Position numbers and translations under genes: made by a program. Below are positions 1 through 8,377 of a stretch of DNA of 64,000 nt, one piece after another (positions within the stretch are counted from its first letter, which is position 1; the number at the start of each line of letters is the position of its first letter). The notes under the pieces are model-generated. The model made no database searches. It saw only the letters and a list, made by a program, of their open reading frames with translations, and was not told the DNA's origin. The stretch comes from Fibrobacter succinogenes. GTDB lineage: Bacteria; Fibrobacterota; Fibrobacteria; Fibrobacterales; Fibrobacteraceae. The stretch covers positions 29,060 through 93,059 of the forward strand of contig CADCDO010000040.1 of the NCBI GenBank assembly GCA_902800345.1, given 5' to 3'.

Positions 1-1071
1 GCCGTTGTGCAAGGCCATGGAGGACCGTTTGACGGACCGAGTCCTTCCATCGAGCTGTTCCTTGGGAATGCGGGCACGGCGATGCGCTCTTTGACGGCGG
101 CCCTCACGCTGGGCTGGGGCAAGTTCATTTTGCGCGGCGAAGAACGCATGAGCGAACGTCCTATCCGGGACCTTGTCGATGCACTCCATTCGTTGGGCGC
201 CGACATCAAGTACTTGGAATCCGATGGCTACCCTCCGGTCCGCATCAAGGCTGATGGGCTAAACGGCGGTTACGTGAGTGTCCGCGGGAACATCTCGAGC
301 CAGTACCTCACTGCATTGTTGATTTGCGCTCCGTATTGCAAGACTCCGCTCCATATCCATGTGGATGGCGAACTGATTTCTGCGCCATATATCGAGCTTA
401 CGCTGGATGTGATGAAGCGCTTTGGTGTGGATGTGCGCCATGACGACTTGGTCGATTTTTATGTCCCGCACGGATGTTACAAGTCTCCCGGAAAGTTCTT
501 TGTCGAGGGCGACGCGAGTTCGGCGAGCTATCCTTTGGCGGCGGCCGCAATTGCAAAAGGCAAGGTACGCGTGCTCGGTGTCGGGAGCCAGAGCCGTCAG
601 GGCGATGTCGGCTTTGCGAAGGTTCTTGAAAAAATGGGCGCGAAGGTGACGATTGGCCCGGACTGGATGGAATGCGACGGTCGAGGCTGCGAACTCACGG
701 GGCTGGACATGAATTTGAACGATATCCCGGATGCGGCGATGACGGTATCCGTGCTTGCGCTTTTTGCGAAAGGTACGACCACGATTCGTGGCATTGGCAG
801 TTGGCGCGTGAAGGAGACCGACCGCATTGCCGCTATTTCGGCGGAACTCCAGAAGGTTGGCGCGCACGTGGTGGCCGACATGGATACGATTACGATTGAA
901 CCGCCCGAACAGTTGCGACCGGCAACGATTGAAACGTACAACGACCACCGCATGGCGATGTGCTTTAGCCTTGTTTCGCTCGGTGGCGTGCCTATCAAGA
1001 TTCTCGATCCTGCGTGCGTGAACAAGACTTATCCTCACTTTTTTGAAGACTTCGGAAGACTCGCGCAATGA
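1..1071 (+). CDS. aroA: 3-phosphoshikimate 1-carboxyvinyltransferase (EPSP synthase), 5' end missing
   Basis: Catalyses transfer of enolpyruvate from PEP to shikimate-3-phosphate, the sixth step of the shikimate pathway, in the cytoplasm. The reading frame is open to base 1, so roughly the first 70-75 residues lie outside the window; the GTG at 7 is internal. Family signatures run in order: LFLGNAGTAMR (PEP/S3P-binding loop), GEERMSERPI, SSQYLTALL, VEGDASSASY, NDIPDAAMT, RVKETDRIAA, TYNDHRMAMCF and the ending ILDPACVNKTYPHFFEDF, which is the normal C-terminus. These match the E. coli AroA type along the whole visible length. The stop overlaps the next start in an ATGA, so it is translationally coupled to the solute-binding protein downstream. 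No damage is visible in the part present. Confidence 0.97.
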   Translation, partial: AVVQGHGGPFDGPSPSIELFLGNAGTAMRSLTAALTLGWGKFILRGEERMSERPIRDLVDALHSLGADIKYLESDGYPPVRIKADGLNGGYVSVRGNISSQYLTALLICAPYCKTPLHIHVDGELISAPYIELTLDVMKRFGVDVRHDDLVDFYVPHGCYKSPGKFFVEGDASSASYPLAAAAIAKGKVRVLGVGSQSRQGDVGFAKVLEKMGAKVTIGPDWMECDGRGCELTGLDMNLNDIPDAAMTVSVLALFAKGTTTIRGIGSWRVKETDRIAAISAELQKVGAHVVADMDTITIEPPEQLRPATIETYNDHRMAMCFSLVSLGGVPIKILDPACVNKTYPHFFEDFGRLAQ

Positions 1072-2645
1072 TTAAAACCCTGAAGAAAATAACGTGTCTG
1101 GTAAGCCTGGTCTTGGGCTTGTCCGCTACGCAGACCGTGGCGGCGGATTCGCTTTCTATTTGGGTGATGGATAATGGGCAAGGCTCTAAAATCGCGATGA
1201 GCCGAATTGTGAAGAAATTCTATCGGGAAACGAGAATCCCGGTGAAGGTCACTTACCTTAGCTGGGGCGAGGCGTTCAACAAAATTTCACGGACGCTTGT
1301 TGATTCGAACGATGTTGCTCCCGACGTGATCCAGCTCGGTTCGACTTGGGTCCCGCATTTTGCGGCGGAAGGGCTTATTCGACCGATTGACTTTTTGATG
1401 CCGAAGATTGATTCGGCTCGGTTCTTGGGCGAAGGATTCCGCAGCTCGCATATTTCGGGGCGTCCCGGGACGTTTTCGGTTCCGTGGTTCATCGACGTGC
1501 GTGGCTTCTTTGTGAACGAGCGCATATGGCAGGAACTGGGGTTCGACAGTTCGGATATCGAGACTTTTTCGCAGTTCGTGGGCGTTTTAAAGACTATCGC
1601 GAAGGCTGATTTGAAGACGGACGATGATGTCAAGGTAACTCCGTTTGCACTTCCTGGAAAAAACGACTGGGCGGGGCAGCAGTGCATGGCTCCGCTGATT
1701 TGGAGTCATGGCGGCGATTTCGTGGTTCCGTCGGGCAAAGGTTACCGCAGCGCGTTGTTGGATTCGAATACGCTTGTAGGACTTGCGCTTTACGCTGAAA
1801 TCATGGGGGATCCGCAAATGGCCCCATATAGCTTGTTCGAGAATTCCGCAGACAATGCGAACGGCTTTGTGCGTTCGGAGCGAGTTTTCCTTTACGGGAC
1901 TTCGGAACTGATTAAGCAACTCGACTACTCAGAAAAGGCTGGAGGGCTTGCGAATACTGCTATCGCAAAAGACGGCATCAAGGTTTTGAATCTGCTTTCG
2001 GGACCTGCCGGAAGTTTCTCGTTCATGGGCGGGAGTCACCTTGCACTCGGAAAAAAGAAAGATACCTCGAAATACCCGTATGCCGAAAAGTTGTTTGCCT
2101 ACATGCTTCGTGCAGACAACATAGACGCCTTCTCGCGTCAGGTCGGTTTCTTGCCGGCGGACAGGAGCATCCTCCACATTTGGAACCGTGATTCCCGCTA
2201 TTCCAAACTTGTCGCTGGGTTGGAAAATTGCCGCAGCTTCCCGAATATTCCGGAATGGGGCGAGGTCGAAGCGGTCCTGATAGACTTGTCGAACGATATG
2301 GGCAATTTGTTTTCGGAAACGGAAAACCGGCAAAAACGCGGTGAAATTTTGGCCAAGCTTGTCTATGACGCCAATGCTAAAATCAATGGCATCTTGAAAC
2401 ATTCCGATACGCTTACCGAAGAGGAAATGTTGCGCTGGGTACAGCAGTTCTTCTTGGTGGATTACAATGAAGTTTATCCTAAAAACGCAGCGGATTTTAT
2501 AAGCCGTCAGGAACGGCCGACGGCAGATGAATTTGCTGATAAAATGTTTTGGGTGAAAATCTTGGGTGTCGTGGTGACGGGAATTTTGGTTGTTTGTGTC
2601 GTTGCTGTTGTCGTTTCACGGAAAAGAAAGAATAAATCTCGCTAA
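1068..2645 (+). CDS. Extracellular solute-binding protein with C-terminal membrane anchor
   Basis: A 525-residue protein with the layout of ABC-transporter family 1 solute-binding proteins. Residues 1-26 form a Sec signal peptide ending near QTVAA. The body starts with SIWVMDNGQGS and carries DVIQLGSTWVPHFAAEG and a PWFIDVRGFFVN segment, which are typical of carbohydrate-type binding proteins with two lobes. Unlike most family members it ends in a hydrophobic helix (about residues 496-517) followed by SRKRKNKSR, so the binding domain would be tethered to the inner membrane by its C-terminus. No permease or ATPase gene is adjacent. Its start lies inside the aroA stop (ATGA) and its stop overlaps the next start by one base, implying one operon. 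The ligand cannot be told from sequence; a sensor or scaffold role is possible. Confidence 0.8.
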   Translation: MIKTLKKITCLVSLVLGLSATQTVAADSLSIWVMDNGQGSKIAMSRIVKKFYRETRIPVKVTYLSWGEAFNKISRTLVDSNDVAPDVIQLGSTWVPHFAAEGLIRPIDFLMPKIDSARFLGEGFRSSHISGRPGTFSVPWFIDVRGFFVNERIWQELGFDSSDIETFSQFVGVLKTIAKADLKTDDDVKVTPFALPGKNDWAGQQCMAPLIWSHGGDFVVPSGKGYRSALLDSNTLVGLALYAEIMGDPQMAPYSLFENSADNANGFVRSERVFLYGTSELIKQLDYSEKAGGLANTAIAKDGIKVLNLLSGPAGSFSFMGGSHLALGKKKDTSKYPYAEKLFAYMLRADNIDAFSRQVGFLPADRSILHIWNRDSRYSKLVAGLENCRSFPNIPEWGEVEAVLIDLSNDMGNLFSETENRQKRGEILAKLVYDANAKINGILKHSDTLTEEEMLRWVQQFFLVDYNEVYPKNAADFISRQERPTADEFADKMFWVKILGVVVTGILVVCVVAVVVSRKRKNKSR

Positions 2646-4795
2646 TGAATAGCTTATTTAGAATTACTTCGCGCTTGTTGCCGTTTCTTGTGGCACCGCT
2701 GTTTGCCCATGTGGATGTCTCGTCATATAAGAATTATGTGGATTCGCTTATCCCAGGGGTTCGATTTGGAATGGCCATTCGTTCTGTCAAGACGGGTCAG
2801 GAAATCGGGAACGTGAATGGCGATGAACAGTTTACTCCGGCGAGTACGCTCAAGACTTTGACGACTGCGGCGGCCATCCATTTTTTACCGTTGGATTACG
2901 AGCCGAAGACCGAACTGACAGTCCTGGGAAACGTCAATGTGAAAAAGCGCACGCTCACGGGAACAATCAAGATCCGTGGCGAAGGCGACCCGAACATCTC
3001 CGCGAGATTTTATGATGACCCGTTCTATATGTTGTACGCTATGGTGGATTCCATCCGTGCGATGAACATCGACACGATAGTCGGTCATATTGATTTGGAT
3101 TCTAGCTATTATACGGGCCCGTGGAAGGCCGAAAATTGGCGCCGAAACTTTTATGATGCTTGGTACGGAGCCGAAATAGGGCCGCTTGGGTTTAACGACA
3201 ACTGTGTGACCATCCGCTTTTGGCCCGGCTATTTCCGCGGCGATACGGCGGTCGTTTCGATTATCCCGGATGTGGGTTATGTCAAGGTTGTGAACAACTT
3301 AAAAACGGTCAAGGGCCGCAAGAAAAAGTGGGTCTACGGTATCGATCCCGACAAGTCCGTGATTACTTTGGGTGGAACTATTGGCGAAGATGTGGATTCC
3401 GCAAGTTTGGTGCTCCCGATTCGCAATCCGGTGGGCTATTTCAGGGCGGCGTTCATGCAGGCGCTCAAGAACCGCGGAGTCGTCTTTAAAGAAAACATGA
3501 TGAGCAATTCCAAGACGGAATTGAAAAAGTTCTCGTATTCGGCGGCCCCGCTACTTAGCATCCTTGACGAAATCAATCAGCGCAGCCAGAATTTCCATGC
3601 CGAGACGTTGCTGAGAAATCTCGGAGCGCAGGTTGTCGGCGAAGGGAGCGTTGAAGGGGGCCGTAGGGCGGAACGCAAGTTCCTTTTGGATATCGGCCTC
3701 AATCCGACGGATTTCGATGTCTGGGACGGGAGCGGACTTTCTCCTGAAAACAAGGTGAAACCTTCGGCGGTCGCGCATTTGCTTGCCAAAATGGCTCGCC
3801 ACCCGAAAAGCGAATATTACATCAACAGCTTTGCAAGTCCGGGCGTGGGTTCCGGCGCAAAGCGCATGCAGAATTTGGACGCTACGTGGCTTACGCGTTT
3901 CAAGACGGGCTACATTGCGGAAGTTTACGGCTTGGTGGGCTACATTTATACGGTCGATGGCGATACGCTTGCCGTGACGATGTACCTGAACGGGACGAAT
4001 GAAACTCCGGACATCAAGAGCAAGGACGTTCTCGATACGCTTTGGATGAGAGTCATCAATTACACGAACAACAATTACAAGTCGCTTTTGGAAATGAAGG
4101 AGTTATGGCTTGATGCTCGCGGCGTTGTTGGGCTCAATAAACGATTGGACTATTTCTCGAAATTGCTTTTGGGCCGCCCCTACAAGCTTGGGCCGATGGG
4201 CGAAGGACATTTGGATACGAAGGACGATAAGCCATTAGTTTATCTAGACTCTGTCGATTGCGTGACGTATCTGGAAAACGTTGTGGCGCTTGCGATGGCC
4301 AAGAGCGAAAAATCGCTGTATCGGCAACTCCAGCGTCTCCGCTATAAAGGGGGCAAGGTGAGTTACGTAACGCGTAAGCACTATTTGTTGGCGGACTGGG
4401 TAGGCGAAGGCAAGTACGCCAAGGTCATCCCGATGGAAAACGAGGTCACGATTACGCGTACGATGCCCAAGGTGGAATTCTTCAAGACTCGTAACGTCAA
4501 GTATTCGGGAAAAGATACCCAGCTCAACATCCGCTACATACCTTTGAACAAGGCGATTGAAATGGCGAAAAATCCGTATAAGGGTAGCATGAAGGTGCTG
4601 GGCATGGGTATTGTCGGAACCGCCGACAACATAGACGTTACGCACACGGGTTTTGTCATCTTTACGCCTGGCCAAAAACCGATTCTTCGTCATGCATCTT
4701 CGATCAAGAAACAGGTTGTGGAACTTCCCTTGGCGGAATATCTTGGAACGCGGAAGGTTCTGGGAATCACGTTGTTCAAGTTCATACAGCATTAG
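2645..4795 (+). CDS. dacB: D-Ala-D-Ala carboxypeptidase/endopeptidase (PBP4, peptidase S13) fused to DUF1460 amidase-like domain
   Basis: A 716-residue secreted cell-wall enzyme. Residues 1-21 are a signal peptide. The S13 domain has all three penicillin-binding motifs: S67-T-L-K70 within PASTLKTLTTAA, S314-Q-N316 within INQRSQNFHAE, and K420-T-G422 within RFKTGYIAE. PBP4 proteins normally stop soon after this. Here about 225 more residues follow and look like DUF1460 (N-acetylmuramoyl-L-alanine amidase-like, NlpC/P60 fold): D538-C539 within DSVDCVTYLENVVALA, YVTRKHYLLADW, H667 within VTHTGFVIF and RHASS near residue 683. The polypeptide would therefore combine a DD-peptidase with a Cys/His hydrolase acting on peptidoglycan in the periplasm. 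It is the last gene of the aroA operon. The fold assignments come from motif recognition; the exact bond cut by the second domain is unknown. Confidence 0.88.
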   Translation: MNSLFRITSRLLPFLVAPLFAHVDVSSYKNYVDSLIPGVRFGMAIRSVKTGQEIGNVNGDEQFTPASTLKTLTTAAAIHFLPLDYEPKTELTVLGNVNVKKRTLTGTIKIRGEGDPNISARFYDDPFYMLYAMVDSIRAMNIDTIVGHIDLDSSYYTGPWKAENWRRNFYDAWYGAEIGPLGFNDNCVTIRFWPGYFRGDTAVVSIIPDVGYVKVVNNLKTVKGRKKKWVYGIDPDKSVITLGGTIGEDVDSASLVLPIRNPVGYFRAAFMQALKNRGVVFKENMMSNSKTELKKFSYSAAPLLSILDEINQRSQNFHAETLLRNLGAQVVGEGSVEGGRRAERKFLLDIGLNPTDFDVWDGSGLSPENKVKPSAVAHLLAKMARHPKSEYYINSFASPGVGSGAKRMQNLDATWLTRFKTGYIAEVYGLVGYIYTVDGDTLAVTMYLNGTNETPDIKSKDVLDTLWMRVINYTNNNYKSLLEMKELWLDARGVVGLNKRLDYFSKLLLGRPYKLGPMGEGHLDTKDDKPLVYLDSVDCVTYLENVVALAMAKSEKSLYRQLQRLRYKGGKVSYVTRKHYLLADWVGEGKYAKVIPMENEVTITRTMPKVEFFKTRNVKYSGKDTQLNIRYIPLNKAIEMAKNPYKGSMKVLGMGIVGTADNIDVTHTGFVIFTPGQKPILRHASSIKKQVVELPLAEYLGTRKVLGITLFKFIQH

Positions 4796-4796
4796 A

Positions 4797-4896
4797 GTAG
4801 GTATGGGGTCGGCACTGTGTGCCTCCGAGGTCGCTTCGCTTTGGGGAGCTTGTCCAACTTTCTACTGTTTACTAATCACCAACCACTAACCACTTC
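4797..4896. repeat. Intergenic repeat of CACTAACCAC type
   Basis: Short gap between convergent genes. It holds a TAGGTATGGGGT segment resembling 36735-36780 and a run of ACTAATCACCAACCACTAACCAC. The same CACTAACCAC words recur at 60019-60048 and in reverse orientation at 59930-59970, with looser versions at 11118-11200 and 11700-11725. No gene is visible. Confidence 0.6.
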
Positions 4897-5364
4897 TTAC
4901 AGCAGCGAATCTAGCGCGACTATTGCCACAAGGCTGTAGTCCCCTTTTTTTTCTTCTGGCGCTGTGGTTTCGTCCAGAGCGTTTGTTTCAAAAATGGTCC
5001 AAGCGTCGGGCGCCCAGCCGTAGGCATTCATGGTGAGTTCGTTTCCCATCGCGATTTCGGCGGCTTCGACTTCTTCCCACTGGATATTTCCGGCGGGCGC
5101 CTTGTAATAGCGCAGCATGCCGATGGAATCCATCATTTCGGGATAGTTATCGACGAGTTCATAGACGCAGTCCTTGTAACTCTTGCCACTCACGCGGACG
5201 ACCTGGTATGTTCTGTTGTCCTGAAGAAACGTCGAAAGATCGTCGTGGTGCATCTCGATTTTGGCGCCTTTGCTGAAAAACGTCTCGAGTTCGCGAAAGA
5301 CATCCGAATCTTCTTCGAGAATCGGGGAATATTTTTTGATGAGCGTTCTAATTTCTTCGGACAT
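4897..5364 (-). CDS. Acidic cytoplasmic protein of unknown function
   Basis: A 155-residue acidic protein with no signal peptide or membrane segment. I do not recognise a family. Visible features are a short helical N-terminus (residues 1-35, EEIRTLIKKYSPILEEDSD), a mixed alpha/beta centre with HHDDLSTFLQDNRTYQVVRV, and a C-terminal part with NAYGWAPDAWTIFETNALDE. The start codon at 5364 is preceded by TATCTT with six bases between, and no Shine-Dalgarno sequence is visible, so the mRNA may be leaderless. It converges with the dacB operon and diverges from purA. Coding quality (no stops, normal codon use) supports a real gene. Confidence 0.75.
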   Translation of the reverse strand: MSEEIRTLIKKYSPILEEDSDVFRELETFFSKGAKIEMHHDDLSTFLQDNRTYQVVRVSGKSYKDCVYELVDNYPEMMDSIGMLRYYKAPAGNIQWEEVEAAEIAMGNELTMNAYGWAPDAWTIFETNALDETTAPEEKKGDYSLVAIVALDSLL

Positions 5365-5572
5365 GTTCCAAAGATAAGAAATTTGTATTTTACGGAGCGG
5401 GCTTTGAACAGAGCTTCTTAAATTACCCCTTTTTTAGGCGTTTTTAATGCTTATGTTTTAGCCATTAGCCCCTATTTATGGATCACTTTTTTATCTTTAT
5501 GGCGAAAAAGGGCTCCAGGGAAGTACCTTGGGGCAACCATTTCGATTGTTAAAGAATTAAAACGAAGGATTT

Positions 5573-6856
5573 ATGGCAAATCGTGTAGTTATCGGCTCCC
5601 AGTGGGGCGACGAAGGAAAAGCCAAGGTTGTAGATTTCTTGACGCTCGATGCAGACTATATCGTGCGTTTTCAGGGCGGCGCCAATGCCGGCCATACTGT
5701 GGAAGTTGGTGACAAAAAGTTCGTCTTCCACTTGATTCCCTCGGGCATCATGCACCCGGACAAGATTTGCGTCATCGGTAATGGCGTTGTGCTTGACCCG
5801 ATTCAGACTCTCAATGAAATTGCGGACCTCCACACGAAGGGCATCAACCCGGAAGGTCGTCTGTTTATCGCTAATAATGCGCACGTTGTTCTCCCGTACC
5901 ATTCTACGCTTGACAAGGCCAAGGAAAAGAAGGCGGGCAAGGCTGCCATCGGTACTACGGGCCGTGGCATCGGACCGTGCTACAGCGACAAGGTGAACCG
6001 CATCGGAGTCCGTGTGGGTGACCTCATGGACGAACGCGAACTCCGCCCGCGTGTCGAAGCGATGGCGAAGGTCCACAATGAAGAATTCAAGGTGATGTAC
6101 GATGTCCCGGAAATCGATCCGGAAGTCGTCATCAAGGACTATCTCGAACTTGGCCAAAAGATCAAGCCGTTCGTTGCCGACGTAAGCGAAATGCTCTACA
6201 AGGCAGTGAAGGAAGGCAAGCGTCTCGTGTTCGAAGGCGCTCAGGGCACTATCCTCGATGTCGATCAGGGCACTTATCCGTTCGTGACCTCGAGCAACAC
6301 GGTTGCCGGTTACGCAAGCTGCGGTGCAGGTATCGGCCCCACGGTTTTGGACCAAGTTGTCGGTGTCGTGAAGGCTTACACGACCCGCGTGGGTAACGGT
6401 CCGTTCCCGACGGAACTTTTGGACGAAACGGGCGACAAGCTCCGCAACATCGGAAACGAATTTGGTGCAACGACGGGACGCAACCGTCGCTGTGGCTGGT
6501 TTGACGCTCCGGTGGTGCGCAAGGCGACTGTCGTAAACGGTCTCACTCATTTGGCGATTACGAAGCTCGACGTGCTCGACACGTTCGACACCATCAAGAT
6601 TTGTACGCACTACATGTGTGATGGCGAAAAGCTCGATTTGATTCCGAACCAGCTTTCCAAGGTCGGACGTTGCACGCCGGTCTATGAAGAAATGCCGGGC
6701 TGGAAGACTGATACGAGCAAGTGCCGCAAGTTCGATGAACTTCCGGAAAACGCCAAGAAGTACTTATATCGTATGGCGGAACTCGTGGGCGTGAAAATTG
6801 GCATGGTTTCTATCGGTGCCAAGCGCGACCAGAGTATCGTCGTAGATTTGGACTAA
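5573..6856 (+). CDS. purA: Adenylosuccinate synthetase
   Basis: Joins IMP and aspartate using GTP to give adenylosuccinate, the first committed step to AMP, in the cytoplasm. The 427 residues are the normal length. Signatures: SQWGDEGKAK (P-loop; most homologues have GDEGKGK, so one Gly is Ala here), GGANAGHTV, IGNGVVLDP, GTTGRGIGPCYSDK with the IMP-binding residues, VFEGAQGTILDVDQGTYPFVTSSN, TRVGNGPFPTE, GNEFGATTGRNRRCGW and TKLDVLD. The ATG at 5573 follows an AAGGA ribosome-binding site at a suitable distance. A leader of about 200 bp (5365-5572) separates it from the divergent gene; it contains T-rich stretches and a weak CCAGG/CCTTGG hairpin near 5517-5540, but I see no known purine riboswitch. 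The Crp-type regulator starts 22 bp downstream and may be co-transcribed. Confidence 0.98.
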   Translation: MANRVVIGSQWGDEGKAKVVDFLTLDADYIVRFQGGANAGHTVEVGDKKFVFHLIPSGIMHPDKICVIGNGVVLDPIQTLNEIADLHTKGINPEGRLFIANNAHVVLPYHSTLDKAKEKKAGKAAIGTTGRGIGPCYSDKVNRIGVRVGDLMDERELRPRVEAMAKVHNEEFKVMYDVPEIDPEVVIKDYLELGQKIKPFVADVSEMLYKAVKEGKRLVFEGAQGTILDVDQGTYPFVTSSNTVAGYASCGAGIGPTVLDQVVGVVKAYTTRVGNGPFPTELLDETGDKLRNIGNEFGATTGRNRRCGWFDAPVVRKATVVNGLTHLAITKLDVLDTFDTIKICTHYMCDGEKLDLIPNQLSKVGRCTPVYEEMPGWKTDTSKCRKFDELPENAKKYLYRMAELVGVKIGMVSIGAKRDQSIVVDLD

Positions 6857-6878
6857 AACAAACAAAGGGGAAAATAAA

Positions 6879-7589
6879 ATGGACGCATCCACAGTTGATT
6901 TGTTGAAGGGGGTTGAGCTCTTTTCGGAGCTCAATGAAGAACAGTTGGGGATGATTGCCAATTTGGTAATCGTCAAAAACTACAATCGAGATGAGACTGT
7001 GGTTTTGGAAGGTGACGATTCGGTGCAGGCTCTGTACTTGATCGCTACTGGTTCCGTGCAAGTCTATATGACTGGCATTGATGGTCGCGAAACCATTTTA
7101 TCGTTCCTTGAACGCGGAGACTTTTTCGGGGAAATGTCGCTGATTGACGGCGAACCCCGGTCTGCCTCCGTCCGTACGGTGACCGATGCGAAACTTCTTG
7201 TCATCCATCGTGAATCTTTCTTGAGCCTTATCCGCAAGACTCCGGAAATTGCGATGGCGCTCATGAGCGAACTTTGCAAGAGACTCCGCAAGGCGAACAA
7301 GCAGATTGGTTCGCTTTCGACGATGTCCGTGTCTGGTCGCGTGGCGGGAACGCTCTTGAACCTGATGCAGGAACGGGGCGTGCGCATCCATACGGACAAC
7401 GGAAATAGGGTAACTGTTATCCACAATCGTCCGACGCAGCAGCAACTGGCTGACATGTCGGGGACGACCCGTGAAACGGTGAGCCGAATCTGTTCCTTGT
7501 TGGTGAGAACAAATGCAATTGCGATGACCGGCAAGGATATCGTCATCTTTGACGAGGATGTGCTCCAGGAAAAAGCAACTAAGGGTTAA
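6879..7589 (+). CDS. Crp/Fnr-family transcriptional regulator
   Basis: A 236-residue DNA-binding regulator. Residues 15-130 form a cyclic-nucleotide-binding-type beta barrel, with the cassette GDFFGEMSLIDGEPRSASV at about residues 80-98; the Glu and Arg-Ser fit the cAMP phosphate-binding pattern, so a nucleotide effector is plausible. A long dimerisation helix follows (about 110-145), then a Crp-type winged helix with NRPTQQQLADMSGTTRETVS at about 173-192 as the helix-turn-helix. No Cys cluster for an Fnr iron-sulphur centre is present. The gene lies between purA and the PASTA protein gene on the same strand with short gaps. Target genes cannot be read from the sequence. Confidence 0.92.
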   Translation: MDASTVDLLKGVELFSELNEEQLGMIANLVIVKNYNRDETVVLEGDDSVQALYLIATGSVQVYMTGIDGRETILSFLERGDFFGEMSLIDGEPRSASVRTVTDAKLLVIHRESFLSLIRKTPEIAMALMSELCKRLRKANKQIGSLSTMSVSGRVAGTLLNLMQERGVRIHTDNGNRVTVIHNRPTQQQLADMSGTTRETVSRICSLLVRTNAIAMTGKDIVIFDEDVLQEKATKG

Positions 7590-7605
7590 ACCCAAACGAA
7601 TTGTT

Positions 7606-8367
7606 ATGAATAAAATAAAATCGCTTTGGAATAAGGTTAGACAGACTCCCATTTTCAAGGCTTTCATCATTTGGATTGTTGTTGTAATCGTGCTTGTCTT
7701 CATGGTCGATAAGCTTTTGATGCCTGCATTTGCAGGGGCTTTCGCGAGGACAGGGGAAGTTCCGAACCTCGAAGGCCTTTCGGAACAGGCTGCGGAATCT
7801 GCGTTGACCAAGGCCGGCTTCAAGTTCGAGTGGAACGAGGAAGGCCGCTACAGTTCGCAGATTCCTGCGGGCATGGTGCTTGTGCAGATGCCCAAGGCCG
7901 GTCGCACGGCAAAGATTGGGCGCACGGTGAAACTCACGAAGAGTCTTGGACTTCGCAAGGTGGTGATTCCTGATTTGCGCGGCAAGAGCCAGAAACAAGC
8001 CGATATCTCGCTTGCCCGTGCGGGCCTCATCCAGGGCGAAATCGTCAAGGGCGCACACCAGAGCATTCCGCGTGGCGTCGTAATCCGCACGATTCCGATG
8101 GCGGGTGACACAGTCCGTATTGGCGATACGGTGAAGGTTGTCATATCTGCAGGCATCACGACGGGTAGAATTTTGCTCCCCAATTTTGAAGGCATCCTCA
8201 TGGACGAAGTTTATCCGCAAATGGATAGGCTTGGATTTAAAGTGGGTTCCATCAAGCGCATGAAAAGCGAAGATGGTGCACGTCCCGGTTCTGTCATTGA
8301 TATGTCTCCGAAATATGGGGACTATCTGAAACCGGGCTCGAGGGTGAACTTTATTATTGCTGATTAG
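7606..8367 (+). CDS. Membrane-anchored protein with three PASTA domains
   Basis: A 253-residue protein: short cytoplasmic N-terminus, one membrane helix at about residues 18-41 (AFIIWIVVVIVLVFMVDKLL), then three extracytoplasmic PASTA domains at about 47-112 (VPNLEGLSEQAAESAL), 114-180 (IPDLRGKSQKQADISL) and 186-253 (LPNFEGILMDEVYPQM). PASTA domains bind peptidoglycan or muropeptides and usually sit on Ser/Thr kinases or PBPs; here there is no kinase or transpeptidase domain. I chose ATG 7606 because the upstream in-frame start at 7549 lies inside the regulator gene and would put about 19 charged residues before the membrane helix. It is probably co-transcribed with the following lipoproteins and may act in wall sensing or attachment. 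Confidence 0.88.
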   Translation: MNKIKSLWNKVRQTPIFKAFIIWIVVVIVLVFMVDKLLMPAFAGAFARTGEVPNLEGLSEQAAESALTKAGFKFEWNEEGRYSSQIPAGMVLVQMPKAGRTAKIGRTVKLTKSLGLRKVVIPDLRGKSQKQADISLARAGLIQGEIVKGAHQSIPRGVVIRTIPMAGDTVRIGDTVKVVISAGITTGRILLPNFEGILMDEVYPQMDRLGFKVGSIKRMKSEDGARPGSVIDMSPKYGDYLKPGSRVNFIIAD

Positions 8368-8377
8368 GGAGTTTTTA

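Noticed and set aside
5365..5572. Purine riboswitch or PurR-type leader before purA
   Set aside because: No conserved purine aptamer sequence or convincing three-way junction; only a weak hairpin is visible.
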